The position numbers were made by a program, and so were the translations under genes. Below, piece by piece: positions 13,103-22,985 of a stretch of 64,000 bases of DNA. Location: assembly GCA_021209875.1 (NCBI GenBank), contig JAGYVD010000005.1:2294001-2358000 (forward strand), written 5' to 3'. The DNA comes from Rosellinia necatrix. Its lineage: Eukaryota > Ascomycota > Sordariomycetes > Xylariales > Xylariaceae. Below the pieces are notes generated by a model. It did no database searches. It was not told the DNA's origin and saw only the letters and a list, made by a program, of their open reading frames with translations. Each line of letters begins with the position of its first letter. Positions within the stretch are counted from its first letter, which is position 1.

Positions 13103-14092
13103 CTATTTTGACACTCCATATTTGTCGCACCACTTCCGAGCTTTCTGGACAATTGTCCACTGAGGAGTGCCATGCGGTATTGCAGCGGAGAGCCCAGTGT
13201 TCGTTACGATGAATCGTTCGAGGTCTCGCTCCTCGACACATTCTCTCGCAACAGTCGTACGCAAGAATACCCAAACCGATTCATTCGTCCAGCGAAATGA
13301 CTCGGCCATGGATAGCACGGCCTCAAGGACTGATGAGCAAACCAGTCGCCGACTTTCTTCGCTCTGGACCCTGGCGATACAATCAGATAGAAAAGTCCAT
13401 CCCGAGATGTCCGAATGGTTCCTCAAACAAAACTCCTTCGTGTCAAACGCAATAGCGGCTGCCAGACTCGCATGGTGATCTACTAAAAATCGAGCGTGCT
13501 GCCATGCCACATAATTACGAGGGTGGCGTTCGCCGGCAACCATGACCACATTCTGGATATCGTGCCGTACATCGCGCGGCAGACCTAGTTCCCAGCTGGT
13601 GGCGACGAGCCAGCGGCGATGTGACCAGAGGGTGGGCGATTTTGTGTGGCGATGCAATCTAGCAGTAAGTAACGTATCGATGAACCGCTGCTCCCTCTCC
13701 AAAGAGGCCCGTGTGGGATTTCCGGACGCCAGGAGCGCACGTTTCCGTAGATTAGCGGCCGTTAGATGCTCCGGATCCATTAGTAACAGTATGGCGGCTG
13801 CGGCGGTAACGTCACTGGTAATAACCTTGTTAGCATCTTCGAGATGCTCCTGGAGAATCTGGCGGGCGACGAGAAAGGCCTGGACGAGCCTTAGTTTAGG
13901 AATGGCTACAGCGCTTCCGTCCTGAAGAAAGTTGATCCCCGATTCCAACTGGTGACTCGGCCCGAGAAATTCGATCTCCAGCAGCCCAGATTCCGGTAGA
14001 TTCGCGAATAGTCCTGATAGATCATTGTATACCGGCCTCGGATCTTCTGATTTTAGCTGGGCTAGTATGCTTTTGTCCAGAGATCTTGACAT
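13103..14092 (-). CDS. Prenyltransferase alpha-subunit repeat protein (PTAR1-like)
   Basis: An intronless gene of 329 residues carrying protein prenyltransferase alpha-subunit (PPTA) repeats. The clearest repeat is SPTLWSHRRWLV, followed by HPRNYVAWQHARFLVD, then the weaker ISGWTFLSDC and NESVWVFLRTT, spaced 35-45 residues apart as helical hairpins. The length and divergent repeats resemble PTAR1, the alpha subunit of geranylgeranyltransferase type III, rather than RAM2 or BET4, which carry five or more strong repeats. By family knowledge it would pair with a Rab-type beta subunit to modify SNARE-like targets; that is inference for this gene. It is divergent from GET1, with 307 bp between the start codons. 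Confidence 0.8.
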   Translation of the reverse strand: MSRSLDKSILAQLKSEDPRPVYNDLSGLFANLPESGLLEIEFLGPSHQLESGINFLQDGSAVAIPKLRLVQAFLVARQILQEHLEDANKVITSDVTAAAAILLLMDPEHLTAANLRKRALLASGNPTRASLEREQRFIDTLLTARLHRHTKSPTLWSHRRWLVATSWELGLPRDVRHDIQNVVMVAGERHPRNYVAWQHARFLVDHHASLAAAIAFDTKEFCLRNHSDISGWTFLSDCIARVQSEESRRLVCSSVLEAVLSMAESFRWTNESVWVFLRTTVARECVEERDLERFIVTNTGLSAAIPHGTPQWTIVQKARKWCDKYGVSK

Positions 14093-14399
14093 GTTCCATT
14101 TAAAAGGTGTTGGGCAAAGGGAGTTATTACGTCGAGCTGGTGCTCGCGTTCTTGGGTGGATGTGGTGGGGTTAAATCTGTTTAAGCTTATAACCCATCTT
14201 TAGCACATATCGGTTCCTCGACCTTATCGCAGTGGACAGTACATGTTGCAATCTAGAAGGTACCCACTATGATGTCGAACGAGCCACACAGCAAAGTCCA
14301 CGATTCTATGCCTCGTCCGCTCGTCTCACACTTTCTTCAAGCCCAACCCGCACGCTGTGCCATCTTCCTTCGAAGTCGAGAACAGGGATTGCAGGGAGT
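14093..14399. promoter_or_regulatory. Shared 307-bp divergent promoter region
   Basis: It separates the start codons of the PTAR1-like gene (leftward) and GET1 (rightward). It must hold both promoters and both 5' leaders. I see no clear TATA box or named factor site. A short overlapping frame at 14,232-14,531 runs into GET1 exon 1 in another phase and is probably not translated. Confidence 0.55.
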
Positions 14400-15183
14400 A
14401 TGCCGTCCTTGCTTCTGGTGGTGCTCCTGGTTGAGGTGGCTGTTCATGTAGTGAACACCATCGGGGCCGCGACTATCAACGGCATGGTACGTTCGATGTC
14501 GAGGCCGGAAACTGTCGTATTACCTCGCTAACTATATTCGCCTAGCTATGGAATTGTTACCTCGCCTTACCAACAGCGGTTTCGAAACAGGCAGCCGAAA
14601 AGAACAAGTTCCAGAAGGAATACCTTGCGATTCGACGTGACCTCAATGCTACGAGCAGTCAAGACCAGTTCGCCAAGTGGGCGAAACTCCGGCGACAGCA
14701 TGACAAACAGCTAGAGCAGCTAGAGAAGATGAGTGAGTGCACGATTTCAGACGAGCCGGTATTGGATGGTAGTGTGTGCTAATCGATATTCAATTTTCCT
14801 GCATGATAGAAGCCTCACACGAAGCCTCGAAAGCCAAATTCGACCGGACCGCCGGAATTATACGCTGGACTGCTACATCGGGGGTTAAGTTCCTACTGCC
14901 TTGGATTTACGGAACAGAGCCCATGTTCTGGCTACCAAGCGGCTGGTTCCCATATTATGTGGAGTGGATATTGTCATTCCCACGAGCACCTCTCGGTAGC
15001 ATTAGTATAGTATCGTGGCAAACGGCGTGCGCAGCAGCCGTTTTGCTCTTCAGCGACACGATTAAAGCTACGTTGGTCGGTGCGCTTGGAGCAAAGCCGA
15101 TACAGAGACAGCCGGCGACGGGCACAGCTGGGGAAACAGGACCAACGACAGGGGCGTCGGCAGAGAACAAAAAGAAATCTTGA
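14400..15183 (+). CDS. GET1: GET1, tail-anchored protein insertase subunit
   Basis: Homologue of Get1/WRB, which with Get2 forms the ER receptor for the Get3 ATPase and inserts tail-anchored proteins. Exons 14400-14486, 14546-14732 and 14810-15183 give 215 residues, the usual size in filamentous fungi. Residues 1-20 are a membrane segment ([20 protein letters not shown]). A cytosolic coiled coil follows, with [20 protein letters not shown] and [19 protein letters not shown], the Get3-binding part. Two more membrane segments follow around [13 protein letters not shown] and the [15 protein letters not shown] region. The C-terminal tail is Thr/Gly-rich and ends in Lys-Lys-Lys-Ser. Branch sites GCTAAC (intron 1) and consensus donors GTACGT and GTGAGT support the model; splicing restores the continuous heptads across exon 2/3. 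Confidence 0.92.
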
Positions 15184-16006
15184 GGGACCGGGCCACATGC
15201 GTAAATACGAAGCAGGAACTTGTCGCAAAAGCATGTCTCTCATCTATTTTGACGCAGAGTATATCAGGGCGCAAAGGCTAGGACTCTGTAACACGATTGA
15301 GATGACTCTTGGCAGAGTACTTTGGGTCGATCTAGGCATACTTTTTGACTATCGCGACCATCGGGAAAAGATCGCGAAAGCTTCGAAAGTGCCAAAATAA
15401 TCCTACGACCTTACCTAATCTAATGTATGCGGTGGCAGCCGGCTCGGCCGGGGGCACAACTTCTGAGACCAAGAGCTTGCAAAGCTGGCCCTCGCGAAGA
15501 TCGTGTCATGTTAACTAAACCAAGCATATAATATAGAGCGCATGGCATGCATGGGGAAGAACGTTTCTCGGAGTTGCATCGTATTTTTGAGAGAGGTGAG
15601 AGGGACACAAAGAGTGAAAATAAATTGCGAGAATTTATGCACGGAAGAAAACATTAGTGGATACTGCTGGTCTTCAAGCTAAGCCAATCAAAGCAATATA
15701 TCTCTCTACCTAGGTAGGATAAACACATTATAGTTCACTACAGGGTAGCCGGGCGGGTGCTGGCGCTACTACGCTACATAGTGCACTACTGGTGGGGTTT
15801 GTACGCTAGAACTGCCTTAGGTAGGGATGGGTAACTACTTCTTGCAGACTACCTAGGTACTTGTTAGTTATTGACATCTGGCATCCCTTCAAACAAAAAG
15901 GCCAGCTTGACGACGCATCAGGACGGAGGAGGGGGCCCAGACTATCGCAACACAGAACACACAAAACGACGCAGCAGCATGAGATAGCACGGAGAAATCA
16001 ACTACA
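15184..16006. other. Intergenic, no gene seen
   Basis: It contains the GET1 3' region and the 5' region of the membrane protein gene, with a CTACCTAGGTAGG palindromic motif at about 15,708. No supported coding sequence. Confidence 0.6.
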
Positions 16007-17187
16007 ATGGTTTCCATTTCGTGGGGGAGGTAAGCAGACAAAAATGCCCCATCCATTTACCCATGCCCCAGCGTTGCGTCCAGCCGTGCAGGCGAAATGG
16101 CGGTGGTGCACCTCGACTCACACGGAGACGTAGTATCAAGTCCTTCGCGCTCTTCCTGGGCCCCATCCTGCTCCCGAAGGCGATCGGGTACTACCAGCGG
16201 GCCCGCGCGGCGTCGAGGGCCGCCAACCAGCCGATCCGGCCGCTGCCGGCGTCGGGGCTGCGCGCGCTCGCGATCCTGCTGCCCGTGGCGCTGGCGCTCC
16301 TCGTGCTCGCGCTGCCGCCCTTCGCGCCGGAGAACCTGTTCGCCCTGACGACCTCGCGGCTGCAGATCCCAACCGACGTCCTCTTCACGCGCCTGGCGTC
16401 CCTGCGGCCGCGGGGCGCGCTGACCGCCGCCGACGCCGCGCTGCGCGGCCGGTTCGTCAACCTCGAGTCCCGCCTGCTGTACCTGCAGTACGGCCCGGAC
16501 GTGCTGGCGTCGTGCCCCTTCTGCGCCTCCGACGAGCCCAAGACGTACCTCTACTACGCCCTGCCGGCGCTGCTGGCCCCGCACCTCCTCAACCTCGTCG
16601 TCCTGAGCGCCGCCACCTCCGCCGCCCTCGCCGGCCGGGATGCCGCCGTGTGGCGGCGCAGCGCGGCCGTCGCCAGCGTCGTGGTCGCCGGCCTCGACGT
16701 CTGGGCCGTGAGCACGTACAACCACGGCGCCAACGCCCGCGCCACCCGCCTCGCCGACCTCGAGATGTTCTTCTGGACCGCGCGCGTCCTGCGGTACGCC
16801 GCCCTCGCCGTCCTCGACCTCGGCACCGCCGCCCTCGTCTACGTCTCGGCCACGAACCGCCTCTTCGCGCTCCCGCCGGACCCGGCCGCCCGCGTCGAGG
16901 CCATCACCCGCCAGCTGCTCGCCACCAAGAGCCGCCTGAACGCCGTCGGCATCGTCAAGAACACCAACCTGCGGGACACCGACCTGCGCACCCGCATCAG
17001 CGCCTACTGGACGCACGAGGGCCGCCTCATGCACGACGTCATGGAGGATCGCGAGGTCGTCGAAGGCGTCAACGACGCTCTCTCCAACCGCATTAATATT
17101 AATGATATCTCGCGGGACGCTGAGAACTACGCCCTGAACGTGTTGCCCCGGCCCCGACCGCCTATACCCGAGACCACCGTCGGATGA
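16007..17187 (+). CDS. GC-rich fungal multi-pass membrane protein, function unknown
   Basis: I know no function for this protein; similar multi-pass proteins are common in Pezizomycotina. A 23-nt first exon (16007-16029) and exon 2 (16134-17187) give 358 residues. The join makes a start MVSISWGSIKSFALF, followed by a LPKAIGYY motif. Membrane segments are visible at about residues 10-22, 45-65, 150-175, 190-210 and 235-260. A conserved-looking soluble stretch lies at about 100-145 (FVNLESRLLYLQYGP, then CPFC). The C-terminal third is charged and helical, with RISAYWTHEGRLMHDVMEDR. The coding region is far more GC-rich than its flanks and nearly all third positions are G or C. An alternative start in the longer frame from 16021 would lack the hydrophobic N-terminus, so I prefer the spliced start. 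Confidence 0.75.
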
Positions 17188-17830
17188 ATGTGCATGACCT
17201 GGCAAAAGACATTTTGATATGGCATAGCGTACGGATCGGTTAGACGTGGATCGAAAGGCGTCAATGTATCTTCATGCTGGATACCTGTAGCCAATACAAT
17301 TTTTTTTTAATTTTTTTATCAATAAGACCTGAGTTGGATTCGTGCGTATGTTTGGTCGTACGTTAAATTCTAGTCAGATTCAAGAAAGCAGATTGTCACA
17401 GGTCTCCTCAACCAAAAGCGATACGAAATGCCCAGGATTTTAGGTGTTACAAGTTTTTTATGGGATATTACAACGCCGTTGCTAATATAGTCGAGACTCA
17501 GCTCGCTTACTTTAGGAAGACGTAAAAAACAAGGCAACGCTTCGTCAAGAATCAAGGCCGGGCAGACATGCAGCGTGGCGTGGTTAGTGCCAGGGAACGG
17601 TAAACCATAGATCCAAAATAGAATGCGATAGATCATGAAAGTTCGTCTTTGTGTGAATAATACCCTGGCCACTCATTAATATCCCCCGTGGTCCGGTTGC
17701 CATAGAACGCCATAAATGCATTTACCGTTGGTAGTCTGTACAATGGGGCCTGGCATATAGAAGAGCTAGGCAGCGTTGCCGGGTCGGAGGAGAGGGGAAA
17801 GAAACAGTTAGGCTTGATATATCGTAGGGC
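17188..17830. other. 3' flank and intergenic
   Basis: Convergent ends of the membrane protein gene and RUD3. Poly-T and poly-A tracts near 17,300 may be part of the polyadenylation region. No supported gene. Confidence 0.55.
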
Positions 17831-19631
17831 TTAACTACCTCTAGTCTCCGATTTGGGCCCAGCTGCTATACTTGACATGCTTGCTTTCCTTGATGGGCCC
17901 TGGGCGCCTTCTTCCACGCTTCTTTCTAGAAAGCCGGCCCATAGGTCGGCGAGCGTTTCCTTATTAGCGGACGTAGGAGTGGGATCCGAGAAGAATTCCG
18001 TGTTAAGAGACGGTGTACTAGGCGTCCTATGAAACGGAGATGTAGGGAGACGGAGTGTGTTGTTGGAGGTTCCTGGGCGCGCTAGCCCGGCCTGTTCCCG
18101 TTGCTCGTCTGTCCAATTCAGTAATCCGGCGATGACCTGGAGGATCTGGAATTTCTTGGGGTCTGAGCGATCTAATGCAAGGAACTGAAGGAAGTGGTTC
18201 GTGACAACTTGTCTGGTTTCAGTTAGCAACTTTGTCTGTCAAATAACAGCGCGGAGTGGACAAACCTATCAACGCTATCCTCAGGCTTGGTCTTTTTTAA
18301 GTATCGGAGTGCTTTGGTTAAGTGGTCATTAAGGACGATAGCCTCGTGACGAAGTTTGCCAATGAGGAGGTTCTTCTCCCTGACCTCCTTTTCGAAAGGC
18401 GCTGTGCGCTCGAGTTCCTTCTGCAAAGATGATCTCCCCGCTTCTGCTTCCAACGCTCTGGTGTCGGCTTCCTGAACAAGTTTCTTCATTACCCCCAATT
18501 GCTCCTCCGAGGCCTCTACCATCTCCCGTAGTTCTCTCTTTCGGGCTTCCTGGATTTCTTGAAGCGCCCTCTGTAGGCTATCAACGGCCTGAGATTGTGT
18601 ATCTCGCTCGGCTGCTGCTCGATCGTAGTTCTCCCTAAGACCATCAAGTTGGTCTTCGAGCGCTGCGGCTTTCTCGGCTAGGTTTTCCCTGATCGATCGC
18701 TCTTCCATCGCCAGAACCTCCCAGTCGCCCATGGCGTCTTTGGCGGCTTCTGCCTCCTCTCTGAGATGTTGGATCTGGCGGGCCATGTCCTCCTTCTCCT
18801 TCAACGAGTTGTGTTGCGAAAGATTGTTTCGGCTTCGCAAGCTAGATAGCTCCCTGGTAGCATCTTGTAGCTCGGCCTGCAATCCCGTAATGTGTTCGTG
18901 GAAGGAGTCACTACCCTTTTGGAGTTCTTCGTTTTGCGTCTCGAGCTCTTCTATGCGCTGGTTTGCCTCCTCTAGATCTTCCTTGCCCCGCGCTAGTCTG
19001 ATACCGACACTCTCCTTGATCTTTTCAACTCTGCCGACAAGGGTCTGGTATTGCTCCTCTACCTGTTCCTTGGCCGCCTCTACTTCTTCTAGCTCGGACT
19101 TCAACTGCATCGTCTCTTGCGAGTGGGCGGTCTGTATGTTTTCAAGCTGCCTTCTGAGCTCTTCCACCTCTGATTTGAGCGCCTCTCGTTCTTTTGTCAT
19201 CGCATCCAATCGGGCTGTCGTGTCGGAATCTGATGACGTGTGTTCAGGGAAGTGTCCGTTCATCGACGGCGATGCGGTGTGGCCATTCACATGGCTTCTC
19301 TGGTCGGCCTGGATCACGCTATTAGCGTTGTGAGGGTTTGAAAGCAGGAAGTTCATATGACTGTGATATTACCGTTGTGTTGGAGACTGGTTCGTCGTTG
19401 TCATCGGATTGATCGCCATCGTCGTCGTGGGACTCGCCGTTCTCGACGGCCTCGGGAGCCTTGACGCCATCTTCGGCAGGCTTCGACCTGGCGGCATTCC
19501 TTTTCTTTTTGTTGTTTTTCTTCTTGGGAACTAGGGAAGCACCATCAGTCCGCAGGTCCTATATCGGAAATCCGGGGGATGCTCAAGCGCTGACCTGAAC
19601 CGGCTTGCTGAGAGGGATCGGTGGGCGGCAT
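17831..19631 (-). CDS. RUD3: RUD3-like Golgi golgin with GRAB domain
   Basis: A coiled-coil golgin of the Rud3/GMAP-210 group that tethers vesicles at the cis-Golgi. Exons 19631-19595, 19530-19373, 19308-18266 and 18212-17831 give 539 residues. Residues 1-65 are a basic then acidic tail (VPKKKNNKKKRNAA; DDDGDQSDDNDE). About residues 85-400 are a long heptad-rich coiled coil full of Glu/Lys/Gln. The GRAB domain (Arf1-GTP binding) follows: LRYLKKTKPEDSVDR joined by splicing to QVVTNHFLQFLALDRSD and KFQILQVIAGLLNWTDEQRE. The last intron has a GCTAACTGAAACCAG branch/acceptor. The C-terminal ~75 residues are Ser/Thr/Pro-rich, with a conserved-looking TLADLWAGFLERS stretch. Identification rests on the GRAB domain, which is clear. 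Confidence 0.88.
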
Positions 19632-20184
19632 TGTCAATGTCTAGGGTTAAGTATTCTCTCTAATTAGGAGGACACCGGATAGGGGAAGCAACATGTACTG
19701 CATTAAGAGACACGTTGTATGTACTGTGAATATCGGCGCTATGATGTTGGATGGGAATTGCGCATTTCGGTTGCGAATAATGAGGCTAGCCTGTCTCGAC
19801 TTGGCTACGTGATTGAGATTGGTATAAGTTCCAGACTAAACTAACCTACCTGCCTACGTAGAGAACACGGTTCTAGGTTTTACCAAATGCCAAGTATGCA
19901 GCGAACTAGGTTTAGCGTGCTTGCCGCTTTTTCTTAGGCTCTGTAGGGTGGCCCATGCGCTGGGACCCTATACTGGCCCCACCTGACGACCTAGCATTAG
20001 AATATAGCACTTGAGATATATAACATTATTCTTTATATAAGATGTAACAACTAGTAAAAGCAGCAGCGATTTGTTATTTTTTTCTGCGTGGGTTTTTTTT
20101 TGGTATAGGTTAATAAAACTTATTTAACAGAAGAGTAGATTAATTTAAAAGAAGAATTATGACACAGTCAGGAAGAGGGGGGCT

Positions 20185-20217
20185 CCTTATCTAGCTAGCG
20201 TAGCTAGCTAGATAAGG
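20185..20217. repeat. Perfect hairpin, 15-bp stem, 3-nt loop
   Basis: CCTTATCTAGCTAGC is followed by GTA and then by its exact reverse complement. This is the first of a series of such hairpins in this AT-rich island. Confidence 0.9.
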
Positions 20218-20248
20218 ATTGTGTAGATTAGATAAGGTACTAGCCTAA

Positions 20249-20277
20249 GGCTTCTGGTCCCGCAGGGACCAGAAGCC
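20249..20277. repeat. Perfect hairpin, 13-bp stem, 3-nt loop
   Basis: GGCTTCTGGTCCC, then GCA, then its exact reverse complement. The stem is GC-rich, in contrast to the flanking AT-rich DNA. Confidence 0.9.
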
Positions 20278-20414
20278 CTTCCTTCCTTAATTCTACATCA
20301 CACTTTTACAGACTTAACCACACTACCCCTAGTAAACCTTACTAAATTATTAATTATAAGAAGCTTGTTAATATTATAGGTTTATAGTTATAATCAGTAG
20401 TTAAATGATAGAGT

Positions 20415-20557
20415 CCCCGAAGGGGCCCGTATCAATTGAGCCACTGGCTCGTGTATTGTTAGATTAGATAAGCTAAAGATAGGTTGCACAGGCTACGGCT
20501 GGCAACAGGTGGCCCACGGCCACCCCTGCAGGGGTTAATTCTAGACTTACTAGAATT
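20415..20557. repeat. Cluster of five short hairpins
   Basis: Five perfect inverted repeats occur in 143 bases: CCCC-GAA-GGGG (20415-20425), GAGCC-ACT-GGCTC (20438-20450), GGTGGCC-CAC-GGCCACC (20508-20524), the palindrome CCCCTGCAGGGG (20523-20534), and AATTCTAG-ACTTA-CTAGAATT (20537-20557). Most have three-base loops. Confidence 0.85.
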
Positions 20558-20707
20558 CCCCACCTAGCAGAAATTAATAGAGGATCCATCTTTCTACCCT
20601 CATATCAATCTTCTCATTAAAATATAAAAGATTTTATATTGTTATTATAAATAAAGATTTTAAAATATAAAAAAAACAGGTAAAAGTTAAATAAAAAAGC
20701 TAGTTGT

Positions 20708-20724
20708 CATGGCCCACAGCCATG
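20708..20724. repeat. Short hairpin CATGGC/GCCATG
   Basis: A 6-bp perfect stem with a five-base loop (CCACA), part of the same island. It is followed by further GGCC-containing imperfect repeats up to about 20,770. Confidence 0.75.
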
Positions 20725-21335
20725 ATGGCCCTGATTGGCTAAATGGATAGGTGGCCTGGCGGCCCCTGATTGGTTCCCCGGCTAGGTGGGTACAAGTACG
20801 AGGTGGTGAATGCGGTAGGCCAGTCATGTAGTGAATGGCCAGTGGTATGTGCAAGTAGGAATTCTGGCCGTCGGCCCTGTATGTAGTTCTCTTCTTTTCT
20901 CAACCTTAGTTTTTCTTCCCAATACATAGGTATAGTTGGGCTTCGCTCCAACTGCCGCTATTGCAGCCATCACACATCATAGCTGTAGGCCATGACACCC
21001 ACTATAATTATGTGACCAATAAGTTATATTTTAAACTACCTAGGTGTACTACCTACCTAGGTACTAGACGTTAATATTACTACTAACTAGGTAAGTATCC
21101 GCTCTCTATCTGGGTACTTTAGGTAGGTAAGGTAGTGAGTGAGTGTGCCAAGATAGTTGGATGCAAGAGGGGCATGGCAGTGTACATGGTTATAAGTGCC
21201 CAGGTATTCAGATTGCGATCGCCTGTTCAATAATTGCATACTTATCAATATATCCTGAGTTCCTACATACTTTGAACAAGCTTCACAGGTAAAACAGAAC
21301 TTGGATGCTAAAAGAGGGGAGTGGATTCAAGGTGG

Positions 21336-21344
21336 AAAAAAAAA
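21336..21344 (-). terminator. RNA polymerase III T9 terminator
   Basis: Nine Ts on the minus strand, beginning 7 bases after the discriminator base of the tRNA. This is a strong Pol III stop. Confidence 0.85.
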
Positions 21345-21351
21345 GTGTTTT

Positions 21352-21496
21352 TGACGCGAGCGAGGTTCGAACTGTATTCATGTTAGTTATAATCGACTTT
21401 GCATCACAGGATAGTTTGCCTTACCTCGCGAGACTTTCGTCAACAGGACTCTCCAAACACTTAAGCCTGTCGCCTTAACCACTCGGCCATCGCGCC
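21352..21496 (-). tRNA. tRNA-Leu(UAA) with two insertions
   Basis: A class II tRNA read from 21496 down to the discriminator A at 21352. The acceptor stem GGCGCGA pairs with TCGCGTC over 7 bp with one G-U. The D arm is GCCGAGTGGTTAAGGC. The anticodon stem ACAGG/CCTGT holds the loop C-T-TAA-G, with anticodon TAA at 21463-21461. An 11-nt canonical-position intron (21459-21449) follows base 37. The long variable arm contains the hairpin GAC-GAAA-GTC. The T stem GCGAG/CTCGC and loop TTCGAAC are perfect only if 53 nt (21424-21372) between bases 53 and 54 are removed. The A box (TGGCCGAGTGG) is intact, and the B box GTTCGAACC is rebuilt using the last base of the insert. A T9 terminator follows. 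The intact stems argue against a decayed pseudogene. Confidence 0.88.
21372..21424 (-). other. 53-nt intron-like insert in the tRNA T arm
   Basis: Read on the minus strand, the insert starts GTAAGG, contains the branch-site consensus AACTAAC 15 nt before its end, and finishes ATACAG. It therefore has every hallmark of the short spliceosomal introns found in the protein genes of this window. Its boundaries carry a one-base ambiguity (a G on both sides). It lies at tRNA position 53/54, not at the canonical 37/38 position used by tRNA splicing endonuclease. Whether spliceosome or endonuclease removes it is unknown. Confidence 0.75.
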
Positions 21497-22985
21497 CTAA
21501 TTGTGGTGTTGGAAAAATCCCCACGCATCCCACTATATCCCCTCGGCCAAGGAATTAGGTAATGGTATTAAGTGGCACAATAGTAGACATGGCGGGGTAA
21601 ATCGTGGCACTACATACTCCCAAATACTCCCCATACTAAATACTAAATAGTTCTATCCTATACGTATGTTTATTCTCAATTCGCTAGTGTGCATACTTGC
21701 GGCTCATTCTATCACGCCGCCCGGGCGTAGGCCTAGTGTCGGAGGCTATCAAACGTCGTGGCAGGAACATTTGTGATTGAGAATTGATCTTGCACCCTTA
21801 CCAAGCTCCTTTCGCTCGTGCAATCCGCCGTGACTAGTAGCACACCCGGAATGTATACGTTAATGCGCCTGGCCTATTTTCATCTACGGTAGATCATAGT
21901 ATGATGTGTGTGTTTTGTGGGCTCGGTACTTGGTGCTCTGTGCTCAGATTATGAGAATGTGAGTGAGGGTTTGGGAGTGTGTTTGGAAGTTTGTTTTAGT
22001 TTAAAACTCGATATAATGGTCTGTTGTCGATAACTAGACGCATCAAAAGTTGTTATGCTGGAATGGACCTAAATATATTCATCTTAACTGAACCTAGTAG
22101 AGTAGTCCTAGCCAAGCAGGCGAATATGGCGTAGAGTTCTTGCTGCTTTTGCTAAGGCTTTACAGGTACCTTACCAACAGTTTGTGTGTAAGTACGTGAG
22201 GTGTGGATAGCCGCTAGTATGGTGGTTGTTGGTACATGTCCACTGCGATTTGGCTAAATCGTTTAAAAAAAAAAAGCCGTTTCTCCCTTTGCATGGTAGG
22301 TTGGATAGCTAGCATGTGTGGCGAAATAGGTTAAACCCCGCAGGCGGTCGTGATAGCCTCACAAATTAGGTAGGTAGGCTTGATGGCACTGGTCGCCACA
22401 CAATTGAAATATAACTAGGTAGGTAGGTAGGTACTTCCTGAACGTACCTTGCTGAAAGTCCAGGAATTGCTGGAAGCTTGGCCTATATTGGTTAGGCACC
22501 ATTAGTTTATCCACTTCCATAAAACCCGAAATCTTAATTTGCCCGAACTTTTAGCCTTTTTTTCCTCCTCACATATTTCCCCTTCGCTGGAACTTAACTG
22601 TTTGAACTCGCCCAACGTCCTTTGGGCTTGTCCACTGGGTTTCCTTTGAAGTAGAACAATCAATTGCCTTTATAATCTCACCTTCGCTCGATCATAGTAG
22701 CATTGTGGGTTCGCTATGTGCAAACATCTTATTGGTTATTGCTTACGATGTTCACCACTTGGGAAATGAGGTAAATATGCCTATAGACATTACCTTTGCC
22801 ATCCAGGATTTGACACAAAAAACGCTGAGTAAGGTGGCCGGAGAAATGGTACACAGGAAGAAATGTTGGGACAAATTAAGCATATGTAGTAGTTACGGAT
22901 ATCATAGTAATAACCCAAAGTAGGTGGGGAGGTTGGTAAGTGAAATTATAGGCCCTCTTAAACGCTTCGACTCATGAAATCATCT

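Larger units (their letters stand above)
19632..22985. other. 3.3-kb non-coding stretch with a hairpin island and tRNA
   Basis: No protein gene is supported. The part from about 20,000 to 20,720 is AT-rich and crowded with short GC-rich perfect hairpins. A tRNA gene sits at 21,352-21,496. The remainder has TAGGTAGG repeats (22,425-22,440) and poly-A/T tracts. Confidence 0.6.

Noticed and set aside
16057..17205. 382-codon minus-strand open frame
   Set aside because: It is the mirror of a GC-rich membrane protein gene with strong third-position bias; its Arg/Gly/Glu-rich composition has no domain.
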